Shown piece by piece: positions 1 through 5,078 of a stretch of 5,078 nt of DNA. Numbering within the stretch: the first letter of the stretch is position 1; every line of letters begins with the position of its first letter. The notes beneath the pieces were generated by a model. That model saw only the letters and a program-made list of their open reading frames with translations. It ran no database searches and had not been told where the DNA came from. The position numbers were made by a program, and so were the translations under genes. Location: NCBI GenBank assembly GCA_903924185.1, contig CAIYAN010000117.1:1-5078 (forward strand). The letters run 5' to 3'. Source of the stretch: an uncultured Opitutia bacterium (GTDB lineage: Bacteria > Verrucomicrobiota > Verrucomicrobiia > Opitutales > UBA953).

Positions 1-104
1 GGGGCAGCCGCGGACGCCTGGCTCGGAGCGGGCCTCGTCCAGAGGAACAAGCCGACCGCAAGGCCGAGCAGCACGATTGAACTCAGGACGGGGTGACGTT
101 TCAT
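1..104 (-). CDS. N-terminus of unrecognised membrane-anchored or secreted protein (partial)
   Basis: This frame starts at ATG 104-102 and stays open to the left edge, giving 34 codons plus two bases. The peptide begins MKRHPVLSSIVLLGLAVGLF. A basic start (K2, R3) is followed by a hydrophobic stretch at about residues 6-22 and then a Pro/Ala/Ser-rich segment (PAPSQASAAAP). That is the pattern of a signal peptide or an N-terminal membrane anchor followed by a flexible linker, so the rest of the protein should lie outside the cytoplasm. There is no Cys, so it is not a lipoprotein by the usual lipobox. An AAGGAGGG Shine-Dalgarno-like sequence lies upstream, but about 17 nt from the ATG. It is flanked by a 7-bp inverted repeat whose second arm touches the start codon (see the separate entry). 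A strong terminator lies between this gene and the 86-residue gene upstream, so it probably has its own promoter. The visible part does not reveal a function. Confidence 0.6.
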   Translation of the reverse strand, partial: MKRHPVLSSIVLLGLAVGLFLWTRPAPSQASAAA

Positions 105-132
105 GACTAAGACCTAAACACCCTCCTTAGTC
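105..132 (-). promoter_or_regulatory. Inverted repeat around the Shine-Dalgarno sequence of the left-edge gene
   Basis: A perfect 7-bp inverted repeat, GACTAAG (132-126 read on the minus strand) and CTTAGTC (111-105), is separated by 14 nt. The second arm ends directly at the ATG (104). The AAGGAGGG sequence starts in the first arm and runs into the loop. Folded in mRNA, the stem would either bring the distant Shine-Dalgarno nearer to the start codon or partly hide it. As DNA, the dyad could instead be a regulator binding site. The repeat itself is directly visible. Its role is inference. Confidence 0.4.
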
Positions 133-150
133 AGTGCAAGACGCCGCCCA

Positions 151-184
151 ATAAAAAAGGCCGGACCCACGGGTCCGGCCTTTC
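151..184 (-). terminator. Intrinsic terminator after the 86-residue Cys-rich gene
   Basis: Read on the minus strand, AAAGGCCGGACC (183-172) pairs perfectly with GGTCCGGCCTTT (167-156) around a 4-nt loop. A run of six T (158-153) follows at once. The hairpin begins 17 nt after the stop codon of the minus-strand gene at 201-461. The plus strand has only three T after the stem, so the terminator is directional and serves the minus strand. Its stem core CCGGACC is the same as in the terminator at 1746-1775. Confidence 0.9.
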
Positions 185-200
185 TAAAGCAACGGCGCGA

Positions 201-461
201 TTATTTAGTGACCGGAGCGTCCTTGGCTGGAGCCGGAGCGTCCTTGGCGACAGGATTGCACTTCTCGCAGACCTTAGCGTCCTTGGCTGCCTTGACGCAG
301 CAAGGATGAGCGCAGGGCTTGCCACCCTTTTCAGTCTTATCACAGCAACCACCCGTCTTAAACTTGGACTTATCCACGGCCGGAGCAGCCGGCGTGGTGG
401 CGGCGATAGCCAGCGAGGAGCAAACGGCCACAAGGGCGAGGAGACGGAGCAGGTTCTTCAT
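201..461 (-). CDS. Small secreted Cys-rich, Lys/Ala-rich protein (86 aa), unknown function
   Basis: The ATG at 461-459 opens an 86-residue protein with a clear signal peptide: K2, R6 and a hydrophobic core to about residue 19, with likely cleavage near A20/A21. C14 lies inside the signal and lacks a Gly/Ala/Ser before it, so a lipoprotein is unlikely. The mature part has seven Cys: GGCC (39-40), PCAHPCC (50, 54, 55) and a CxxC, VCEKC (65, 68). It is rich in Lys and ends in Ala/Lys/Asp/Pro repeats (AKDAPAP, AKDAPVT). Paired Cys together with a His suggest metal binding or disulfide bonds in the periplasm or envelope. That is inference, since I do not recognise a named family. The gene lies 49 nt downstream of chrA on the same strand with no terminator between them, so co-transcription is plausible, although a weak promoter may sit in the gap. 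No Shine-Dalgarno precedes the ATG. A strong terminator follows the stop. Confidence 0.85.
   Translation of the reverse strand: MKNLLRLLALVAVCSSLAIAATTPAAPAVDKSKFKTGGCCDKTEKGGKPCAHPCCVKAAKDAKVCEKCNPVAKDAPAPAKDAPVTK
212..253. repeat. Two tandem 21-bp units in the end of the 86-residue gene
   Basis: Copies at 212-232 and 233-253 share their first 16 bases (CCGGAGCGTCCTTGGC) exactly. They encode the C-terminal heptads AKDAPAP and AKDAPVT on the minus strand. A third partial copy of the core, GCGTCCTTGGCT, lies at 277-288 and encodes another AKDA. The tail therefore appears to have grown by in-frame duplication. Confidence 0.75.
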
Positions 462-469
462 GGTGACTG

Positions 470-499
470 ATTTAATGAAGCCATTTTAGATCACATCAA
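470..499 (-). promoter_or_regulatory. Weak candidate promoter for the 86-residue gene
   Basis: On the minus strand TTGATG (499-494) and TTAAAT (475-470) are 18 nt apart. Each matches four of six bases of the sigma-70 consensus boxes. The -10-like box ends 8 nt before the ATG, which would give an almost leaderless mRNA, as proposed for the 88-residue gene. The gap to chrA is AT-rich compared with its surroundings. Read-through from chrA is an equally good explanation for expression of the gene. Confidence 0.25.
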
Positions 500-510
500 G
501 CAGATTTGGC

Positions 511-1704
511 TCACCTAGCACTAAACAAACCGATGATTGCCCCCAGCCCGACCAAGGCTGGGACGGAAAACTTCTCTTTATAAAAGAGCCAAGCCGCCCC
601 GGCTGAAACCAGCGGGAACAGGGGCGTCGAGAACTGTGACCAGCACAGGGTACAGCCTAAGTAAACAATGGCACCCGCGGCGACGGCTGAGACCATGCCG
701 AGCGCATCATGAAAGCGGCGATCACCCACCCCCTCTTCCGCCAAAGGCGCGCAGGCCAAAAGAATTAAAGTCGAAGGCACAAACGTAAAGACCGCCGCGG
801 TGACCAGACCGAGTAAGCCAAACCCAATCCCACCATGGTCGGCAAAGAGTAGGCCGTTGAACCCCGCTAAGAAGCCGACAAAACTCCCAGCGAGCAACAA
901 GGGCCCAGGCGTGGCCTCGCCAATCACCAAGGCATCCCCGAAGCGGACCTCACTGAGCCAGCCCAACGCGTTTGCTCGCACGCGCCAAATACCCAGGGCC
1001 GCGTAAGCACCCCCAAAAGACGTGAGCACCGCGAAGAGGGAGACCTCAACGAGCTGCACGTAGCCATGGCTATGCTTAAGCCATAACCATAAAGCCAAAT
1101 AGACGAGCAGCACGGGCAAGAGGTAACGCCCCAAGCACTTCACCGCCGAACGCAGCTGATCGCTGACCGGTGACAGTGCTTCTTCATCGTCTGGGCGTAT
1201 GTACCAACCATGCAGACCGGCCGACAGAGCGATAAAGACAAACGGGGCACCCCAGCAAAGCCCGGCAAACGACAAGCCGGCCGCCCATCGTCGCGGTAAG
1301 GCCTCGCAGGTCCGGATGAGCATTTTGACCCCGACCACTAAGATTACCCCCGCCACCGCCGCGCGGGCACCCGCAAACACGCCTGGCAAGAGCTCCCAAC
1401 CGCTACCCACTGCATAAAGCCAAGCCAAGACAACGCAGGCCATTAACCCAGGCAACACAAAGCCCAACGTCGCGACGGCGGCTCCACGCCAGCCATGCGT
1501 GCGCCAGGCAATCCAGGCCACGAGTTGCTGTGCCTCTGGACCCGGCAAGAACATGCAAAGACCTAGCGCCCGCGTGAAGGCCGCCGACGTCAGCCAGCCT
1601 CGCTTCTCCACACACTCCTGCTCCAGCAGGGCGATCTGCGCGGCGGGGCCACCCCAGGACAGCAAGCCCATGCGCAACCAGAAGAGATACGGGAACGAGG
1701 CCAT
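511..1704 (-). CDS. chrA: ChrA-type chromate transporter, two-domain (long) form
   Basis: This 397-residue inner-membrane protein belongs to the CHR family, whose studied members export chromate and give chromate resistance. Both CHR halves are present. In the first, SWGGPAAQ (16-23) is followed by a Val-Glu-Lys-Arg-Gly-Trp segment and FLPGPEAQQL (52-61). The second has SFGGAY (229-234) and EATPGP (263-268). The two FGG and two PGP motifs are family signatures. About ten or more hydrophobic segments surround a charged loop at about 170-190, and the length matches two-domain ChrA proteins. I chose ATG 1704 because the family usually starts only a few residues before the first membrane segment. 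An in-frame TTG at 1731 would add nine residues, and neither start has a Shine-Dalgarno. The TGA stop lies 49 nt before the 86-residue gene. The upstream terminator ends only about 40 nt before the start, leaving little room for a promoter. No ChrB or other chromate regulator is visible, so the true substrate could be another oxyanion. Confidence 0.9.
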   Translation of the reverse strand: MASFPYLFWLRMGLLSWGGPAAQIALLEQECVEKRGWLTSAAFTRALGLCMFLPGPEAQQLVAWIAWRTHGWRGAAVATLGFVLPGLMACVVLAWLYAVGSGWELLPGVFAGARAAVAGVILVVGVKMLIRTCEALPRRWAAGLSFAGLCWGAPFVFIALSAGLHGWYIRPDDEEALSPVSDQLRSAVKCLGRYLLPVLLVYLALWLWLKHSHGYVQLVEVSLFAVLTSFGGAYAALGIWRVRANALGWLSEVRFGDALVIGEATPGPLLLAGSFVGFLAGFNGLLFADHGGIGFGLLGLVTAAVFTFVPSTLILLACAPLAEEGVGDRRFHDALGMVSAVAAGAIVYLGCTLCWSQFSTPLFPLVSAGAAWLFYKEKFSVPALVGLGAIIGLFSAR

Positions 1705-1745
1705 GGCGATAGACCGAACAAAACGGGCCAAGGCTGAACTGCACC

Positions 1746-1775
1746 AATAAAAAGCCGGACCAAGGTCCGGCTTTC
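1746..1775 (-). terminator. Intrinsic terminator between the 88-residue gene and chrA
   Basis: On the minus strand AAAGCCGGACC (1774-1764) pairs perfectly with GGTCCGGCTTT (1761-1751) around a 2-nt gap, in practice a 4-nt loop. TTTTTATT follows. It starts 22 nt after the stop codon of the 88-residue gene. It shares the CCGGACC core and the preceding AGAAAG with the terminator at 151-184. Confidence 0.88.
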
Positions 1776-1796
1776 TAGGCAGTCGTTAGATTAGGC

Positions 1797-2063
1797 TTAT
1801 TTCTTTTTGCAAGCAGGCGCAGCCGACTTAATCGGAGCTGGCTTCGGAGCTTCCTTCTTCTCGCACTTCTTTTCGACAGACTTCTTTTCGTCCTGAGACT
1901 CAGACTTCTGGCAGGACCCGGAAGTAGGCTTCGTCGGCGTCACCACTGGCGTGGTGGGCGTGGTCGGGGTGGTGGGCGTACCCGTACCACCACCAGTGAA
2001 GACGGCGGCAGACAGGGTGGCAGCGGCAAAAAGGCCGGCGGTGTAAGCGAAGAGTGACTTCAT
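1797..2063 (-). CDS. Small secreted Pro/Thr-linker, Lys-rich protein (88 aa), unknown function
   Basis: Starting at ATG 2063-2061, the 88-residue product opens with a signal peptide (MKSLFAYTAGLFAAATLSAA, likely cleaved near residue 20). A Gly-rich patch (FTGGGTG), a Pro/Thr linker built of three PTT units (about 30-47) and a strongly charged Lys/Glu half follow. Three Cys lie at 51, 67 and 85 (SCQK, KCEKK, ACKKK), and the protein ends in three Lys. The frame is open further upstream to a GTG at 2135, but the signal peptide sits exactly at the inner ATG and the putative promoter overlaps the longer version, so the short form is preferred. I do not recognise the family. It resembles the 86-residue protein beyond chrA in size, export signal, Lys content and Cys, though not clearly in alignment. 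Metal binding or attachment to anionic envelope polymers are guesses. It has its own terminator and appears monocistronic. Confidence 0.78.
   Translation of the reverse strand: MKSLFAYTAGLFAAATLSAAVFTGGGTGTPTTPTTPTTPVVTPTKPTSGSCQKSESQDEKKSVEKKCEKKEAPKPAPIKSAAPACKKK
1951..1980. repeat. Short repeats encoding the Pro/Thr linker
   Basis: GTGGTGGGCGT occurs at 1951-1961 and again at 1969-1979, exactly 18 bp apart, within a G/T-rich stretch. On the minus strand it encodes the PTT-PTT-PTT linker of the 88-residue secreted protein. Such a repeat can change length by slippage in units of whole codons. Confidence 0.6.
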
Positions 2064-2073
2064 AGTAATAAGA

Positions 2074-2101
2074 GTTATATACGTTCTGAAGCCGGAGGCA
2101 A
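2074..2101 (-). promoter_or_regulatory. Candidate sigma-70-type promoter of the 88-residue gene
   Basis: On the minus strand TTGCCT (2101-2096; four of six consensus bases) is followed after 16 nt by TATAAC (2079-2074; five of six). The -10 box ends 10 nt before the ATG, so transcription would start within a few bases of the start codon. That would explain the absence of a Shine-Dalgarno. This is the best promoter-like match in the spacer. Confidence 0.45.
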
Positions 2102-2108
2102 ACGGTAA

Positions 2109-2171
2109 ATGAGTGATAAATTGGGCAGGAATCACCAGCGGGGGCTTGCGGAAGCCACCCCCAGCTTATAG
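2109..2171 (+). CDS. Possible 20-codon leader ORF upstream of the cassette A gene
   Basis: ATG 2109 opens a 20-codon frame (MSDKLGRNHQRGLAEATPSL) ending at TAG 2169-2171, 13 nt before the preferred start of the large gene. A GGAGG (2094-2098) lies 10 nt before the ATG, a better ribosome site than any long gene here has. The frame differs from that of the large gene, and the ORF overlaps the hairpin at 2140-2160. It could be a regulatory leader peptide or a chance ORF in GC-rich DNA. Nothing in the peptide is recognisable. Confidence 0.2.
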   Translation: MSDKLGRNHQRGLAEATPSL

Positions 2172-2184
2172 TAGTTATACCTCC

Positions 2185-5078
2185 TTGCCGCGCCCTTCGT
2201 CCCAGCCCCTCCCCCGGCCCGTCGCAAATCGAGCCGGTTTCAGCCTCCTGCTCTCGCTGGTGGTCTTGAGTGTCATGATCTTGACCGTGATCATGGTGGC
2301 GGCCTTTCTTTCGGTCGAAACCCGCTTGGCTGGCCATGCGCACCTGTCCCTGCGTGCCCGGCTTAACGGTGTCGTCGCCCTCCGCCTCGCCTTAGCCCAT
2401 ACGCAACAGGAAGCTGGACCTGATCGTCGCGTCACGGCCCGCGCCGACTTAGCCCAACCCGATGTCGCCGTCAGCGACTTACTCAACCCGATGTGGACGG
2501 GCGTCTGGAATACCCAACGTCCAAATCAACCTCCCCACTGGCTCATTAGCGGACGGGACGACCTCGACGCCGGCGCGCAGATGGTCTCATTGTCAGGAGA
2601 ATCCGACTACCCTGCTCCGATTTGGCTCCCGTGGCAAAAAGACTACACCCCGACGACGAGTAACCTCATTCCGCTGGTCGGCACCGGGAGCGCCAGTATC
2701 GCCGAGGCGAACAAACCGAGCGGATTGGTAACCTTACCCCGACTCCCCCTACCCGACGACGATGCCTTCGGTAAATATGCCTACTGGGTCGGTGATGAGG
2801 GCATCAAGGCGCGCTTCAACCTCTTTGACGCACGCACCACTGGCACGGCTAACTCCCCCGGAAACCTCCAAGCCCTCCGCAACCCGGTCACCCCTGGACT
2901 CGCGCTCCTTAACGGCTTCGAGAACTACACCCCCAACGACGGCCTTGTCCGCAGCCTGACCATCGATGATATCCCAAACCTCACTGGCTTCAGCGAAGGC
3001 ACGGGGGCGACGCGCAACTCTAACCGCCTCTTCCACGACCTCTCCGCCAGTGCCGCCGGTGTCCTTGCGGATTCCTATCACGGAGGTCTAAAACGCGACC
3101 TCTCCTTGGCCTTCGAACTGAGCGATGCCGACTTCAATCAAACCGAGTTCGGCGCTGGCAAAATCGGCGCCGCTGCGACCGGCACAGCCAACGGTATAGA
3201 GGTTATCTCGATGCGGGTACCCCTCGACGGCAACTCCCTACTCTCCACACCGGTCTTCAACCGGTCCACCCTAGAAGGCGAAGTCCGCGGCCCGACCTGG
3301 TGGGCCTTACGCGACTACCACCGACTCTATAAGCAAGTCGGGTGGGACACCAGTGGTACGCCTACGCTCAAAGCACGCACCTTCTACCCCAACGCCAGCC
3401 GCATGATGCCACCGACGGCGAATGCCGACCCGAATAACGTCCGGCAGACTACCTATAGTTACTCGCTGACTTATAACGGCGACCATGCGAACCTGAACCC
3501 GCAGGCGATGGACTTTGGTAATTTCTGGAACCTCGGCACGAAGCCCGTCCCCCGCCCGTTGAACGTCGCCGCCACCCCCTACATTCACCGCGTGATGATG
3601 GTGTTCAGCATCAACATCGAGTACGCCCCTAACGGCGGTGCGGCCATCTACTTCAACCTCACCCCCATCGTTGTCGTCCATAACCCCTACAACGTAGCCA
3701 TGACATTCGCAGCCCGCAACGGGGCGGCCGGCAACTACGCCCTGGCGGTATCGTTCACGAACTGGGATCAATGGATTTTTCGCTATAAGCGCTACGCCGC
3801 CTACGGCACAGGTCCCACCTCGACTTACGAAATTCCGCTGAGTTCGTTCTTCATGCAGCAGGACGACCAGCAGGCGAATGCCAACGACATGTTCCGCCTA
3901 TACCTGCCTGACTTTACCTTGAAGCCAGGTGAGTTCCGCGTGCTCTCATGCAGTTCACCCACGATGCAGGACTGGAAACGCGTTGTCGAGCTTGCCAACA
4001 CCTTCAACCAGTCTGGCGGCTTCAATGACACCCTCAATGACTGGGGCTTTGGCGAGTCGTCCCGCTGGTACTACGACGACGCCTTCGGCTTTGAAGTCCT
4101 CCCAGCTGGCGACTTCCGTATCCGTCAAGGCCTCGCCTGCTGGCCCGGGGATGTCATCAGCAAGACCGCCACGACCGCCAACTTCTACAACCGCTCGAGC
4201 GAACACACTGAGCTCTTCTACCGCGACCTTAACCCCGCTCGGGTCGGCGCCGCTGGCGAGAAGTTCTTCCCTAACTACACTTGGATTGCCCCTAAGTACA
4301 ATAGCCGCGGCGCCCCCTTGCCGCCTTCGGTCATCACGGTGATGGACCTCTCCGTGAAGACCGCCGACTGGACCGGTGCACCCTTCCCGCTATTCACCCA
4401 CTCCAACCCGATGGCGGCGTCCTGCCGTGCAGACGGCGCGGGACGCACCGACCTCGGGGAAGGCAACGGCTTTGTCGGTGCGTCACCCAGTTACCGCATG
4501 CGCCTCTTCCGTCCGTCCACCTGGTCTGAAATCCTGCAGACCACCAGTGGCCTGGGTTACGGCGGCTACTCCAACACCAGTTCGGGGACGACGGTTGCGG
4601 TCCAGACGGAGATTCCGTTGGCCTCACCGACCGGCCTCGCCCAGTACGTGCACGCCAACCTCAGCATGCGCGACCAGCAACCTTTACTAGGTATCGGCAG
4701 TAGCTTCGCGCATACGCAGGTCAACGCCCAGCGCACCACGCAGTTGAACAGCCCCAACTGGACCGATTACGACAACGCTTACCTGCTCAATCATGCGGTC
4801 TGGGATCAGTACTTCCTCTCTGGTGCGGCGCCAGAGATGACCAAAGCCTCCGCGCCCGCCGACCCAACGCCCGCCGACCCAACGGCCAATCCCAACTCGA
4901 CGCCGGCTGAAACCCGCTCCTTAAGTCAAGTCTTGGATGACTTCGTAACCGGCGTCCAACCGTTGAACAACCCGCGCATGCGCCTACTCGGTGAATTCCA
5001 CGGGGGCGACGACCTCCGGGCGGCGATGGGCGACTACCGTCGTTCCGCCTCCGTCCTGCTCCATGACGGCACCTTCAA
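2185..5078 (+). CDS. Verru_Chthon cassette protein A, pseudopilin-like giant (partial, C-terminus missing)
   Basis: One frame runs without a stop from the spacer to the right edge, giving at least 964 codons from TTG 2185. It begins with a short Arg/Pro-rich leader and then RAG/FSLLLSLVVLSVMILTV, a class III (prepilin-type) signal with predicted cleavage after G18 and a hydrophobic helix to about residue 42. Position 5 is Leu, not Glu, as in minor pseudopilins of the GspK type. Motifs I recognise from the verrucomicrobial cassette A family (TIGR02600) follow: AGPDRRVTARADL (77-89), YAYWVGDEGIKA (from 198), GGLKRDLSLAFE (300-311), GPTWWALRDYHRLY (from 369), HNPYNV (499), LKPGEFRV (579), SNPMAAS (740), YVHANLS (from about 821) and YDNAYLLNHAVWDQYFLSG (862). 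The protein should be an exported, pilus- or secretion-associated component, but its function is unknown. The start is uncertain: GTG 2113 is an in-frame alternative, and ATG 2275 falls inside the helix. No Shine-Dalgarno is seen at TTG 2185. Cassette partners B, C and D are not in the window. Confidence 0.85.
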   Translation, partial: MPRPSSQPLPRPVANRAGFSLLLSLVVLSVMILTVIMVAAFLSVETRLAGHAHLSLRARLNGVVALRLALAHTQQEAGPDRRVTARADLAQPDVAVSDLLNPMWTGVWNTQRPNQPPHWLISGRDDLDAGAQMVSLSGESDYPAPIWLPWQKDYTPTTSNLIPLVGTGSASIAEANKPSGLVTLPRLPLPDDDAFGKYAYWVGDEGIKARFNLFDARTTGTANSPGNLQALRNPVTPGLALLNGFENYTPNDGLVRSLTIDDIPNLTGFSEGTGATRNSNRLFHDLSASAAGVLADSYHGGLKRDLSLAFELSDADFNQTEFGAGKIGAAATGTANGIEVISMRVPLDGNSLLSTPVFNRSTLEGEVRGPTWWALRDYHRLYKQVGWDTSGTPTLKARTFYPNASRMMPPTANADPNNVRQTTYSYSLTYNGDHANLNPQAMDFGNFWNLGTKPVPRPLNVAATPYIHRVMMVFSINIEYAPNGGAAIYFNLTPIVVVHNPYNVAMTFAARNGAAGNYALAVSFTNWDQWIFRYKRYAAYGTGPTSTYEIPLSSFFMQQDDQQANANDMFRLYLPDFTLKPGEFRVLSCSSPTMQDWKRVVELANTFNQSGGFNDTLNDWGFGESSRWYYDDAFGFEVLPAGDFRIRQGLACWPGDVISKTATTANFYNRSSEHTELFYRDLNPARVGAAGEKFFPNYTWIAPKYNSRGAPLPPSVITVMDLSVKTADWTGAPFPLFTHSNPMAASCRADGAGRTDLGEGNGFVGASPSYRMRLFRPSTWSEILQTTSGLGYGGYSNTSSGTTVAVQTEIPLASPTGLAQYVHANLSMRDQQPLLGIGSSFAHTQVNAQRTTQLNSPNWTDYDNAYLLNHAVWDQYFLSGAAPEMTKASAPADPTPADPTANPNSTPAETRSLSQVLDDFVTGVQPLNNPRMRLLGEFHGGDDLRAAMGDYRRSASVLLHDGTF
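4855..4884. repeat. Tandem 15-bp duplication in the cassette A gene
   Basis: CCCGCCGACCCAACG is repeated exactly at 4855-4869 and 4870-4884 and encodes PADPT twice. It sits in a Pro/Ala/Thr-rich insert (about residues 888-910) between the conserved YFLSG segment and the LNNPRM segment. This is a low-complexity loop that seems to have grown by in-frame duplication. Confidence 0.85.

Larger units (their letters stand above)
2064..2184. other. Divergent intergenic region between the 88-residue gene and the cassette A gene
   Basis: This 121-bp spacer separates the two divergent coding blocks. Besides the minus-strand promoter candidate it holds a GC-rich imperfect hairpin at 2140-2160. In that hairpin GGGGGCTT (2140-2147) faces AAGCC and CCC with one bulged A and a GCGG loop. 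The spacer also contains TATAGT (2167-2172), which could be a -10 box for the plus-strand gene, paired only with a poorly spaced TTGCGG (2146-2151, 15-nt gap). Neither side of the hairpin has a T run, so it is not an ordinary terminator. The large plus-strand frame is technically open back to a GTG at 2113. Confidence 0.5.

Noticed and set aside
131..433. Minus-strand open frame of 100 codons overlapping the 86-residue gene
   Set aside because: It runs through the terminator hairpin, is Arg/Pro/Leu-rich low-complexity translation, and lies in another frame of a gene with a clear signal peptide.
201..461. 86-residue protein as a lipoprotein or metallothionein
   Set aside because: C14 lacks a lipobox (the preceding residue is Val). 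The Cys groups are suggestive, but the signal peptide and spacing do not match a metallothionein family I can name.
537..1006. Plus-strand open frames at 537-788 and 800-1006
   Set aside because: They are antisense to conserved ChrA membrane segments, and their Pro/Arg/Lys-rich translations look like no protein family.
1184..1750. Other open frames on both strands within chrA (1184-1399, 1199-1417, 1403-1747, 1499-1750)
   Set aside because: The ChrA frame has the FGG and PGP family motifs. These others have none and are shadows caused by GC-rich codons.
2140..2160. GC-rich hairpin as an intrinsic terminator
   Set aside because: No T run follows on either strand, and it lies upstream of both divergent genes, where a terminator has no obvious purpose.
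1900..2486. Minus-strand frames at 1900-2343 and 2175-2486
   Set aside because: They cross the divergent spacer or lie opposite the prepilin-like N-terminus of the cassette A gene, with no signal or motif of their own.
2462..4757. Many open frames of 60-155 codons on both strands inside the large gene, the longest at 3307-3771 on the minus strand
   Set aside because: The plus frame is continuous over 2.9 kb with a full series of family motifs. The others have biased composition and no recognisable domain.
4855..4884. Direct repeats as a CRISPR array or mobile element boundary
   Set aside because: There are only two adjacent in-frame copies with no spacers, within a coding sequence, and no transposase is nearby.

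Overview
The window most likely comes from a member of the Verrucomicrobiota, probably the Opitutae. The strongest reason is the large plus-strand gene that fills the right half. Its translation carries the sequence hallmarks of the 'Verru_Chthon cassette protein A' family, which is known essentially from Verrucomicrobiota. The DNA is GC-rich, and almost no start codon has a well-placed Shine-Dalgarno sequence, which fits that phylum. The species cannot be named from the sequence alone.

Layout. Positions 1-2063 hold four genes on the minus strand. In their order of transcription they are: an 88-residue secreted Lys/Pro/Thr-rich protein (1797-2063); a two-domain ChrA-type chromate transporter (511-1704); an 86-residue secreted Cys-rich protein (201-461); and the first 34 codons of an unrecognised membrane-anchored or secreted protein that runs off the left edge (1-104). 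Two strong intrinsic terminators (1746-1775 and 151-184) divide this strand into three units: the 88-residue gene alone, chrA plus the 86-residue gene, and the left-edge gene. The two terminators share the same stem core.

A 121-bp divergent region (2064-2184) separates the minus-strand block from the plus-strand gene. It holds a plausible promoter for the 88-residue gene, a GC-rich hairpin, a possible 20-codon ORF and the uncertain start of the large gene. From about 2185 to the right edge (5078) there is one uninterrupted frame of at least 964 codons with no stop. It begins with a prepilin-like signal and continues through a long series of family motifs.

How the parts may work together. ChrA is expected to export chromate or a similar oxyanion across the inner membrane. 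The two small exported Cys/Lys-rich proteins beside it could bind metals in the envelope, but that is inference from composition and position only. The cassette A protein is probably a very large pseudopilin-like component of a type IV pilus or type II secretion-like apparatus. Further prepilin-like cassette genes (B, C, D) would be expected near it, beyond the right edge. Nothing links the two halves functionally except the shared divergent spacer. I see no tRNA, rRNA, CRISPR array, transposase or integration site.
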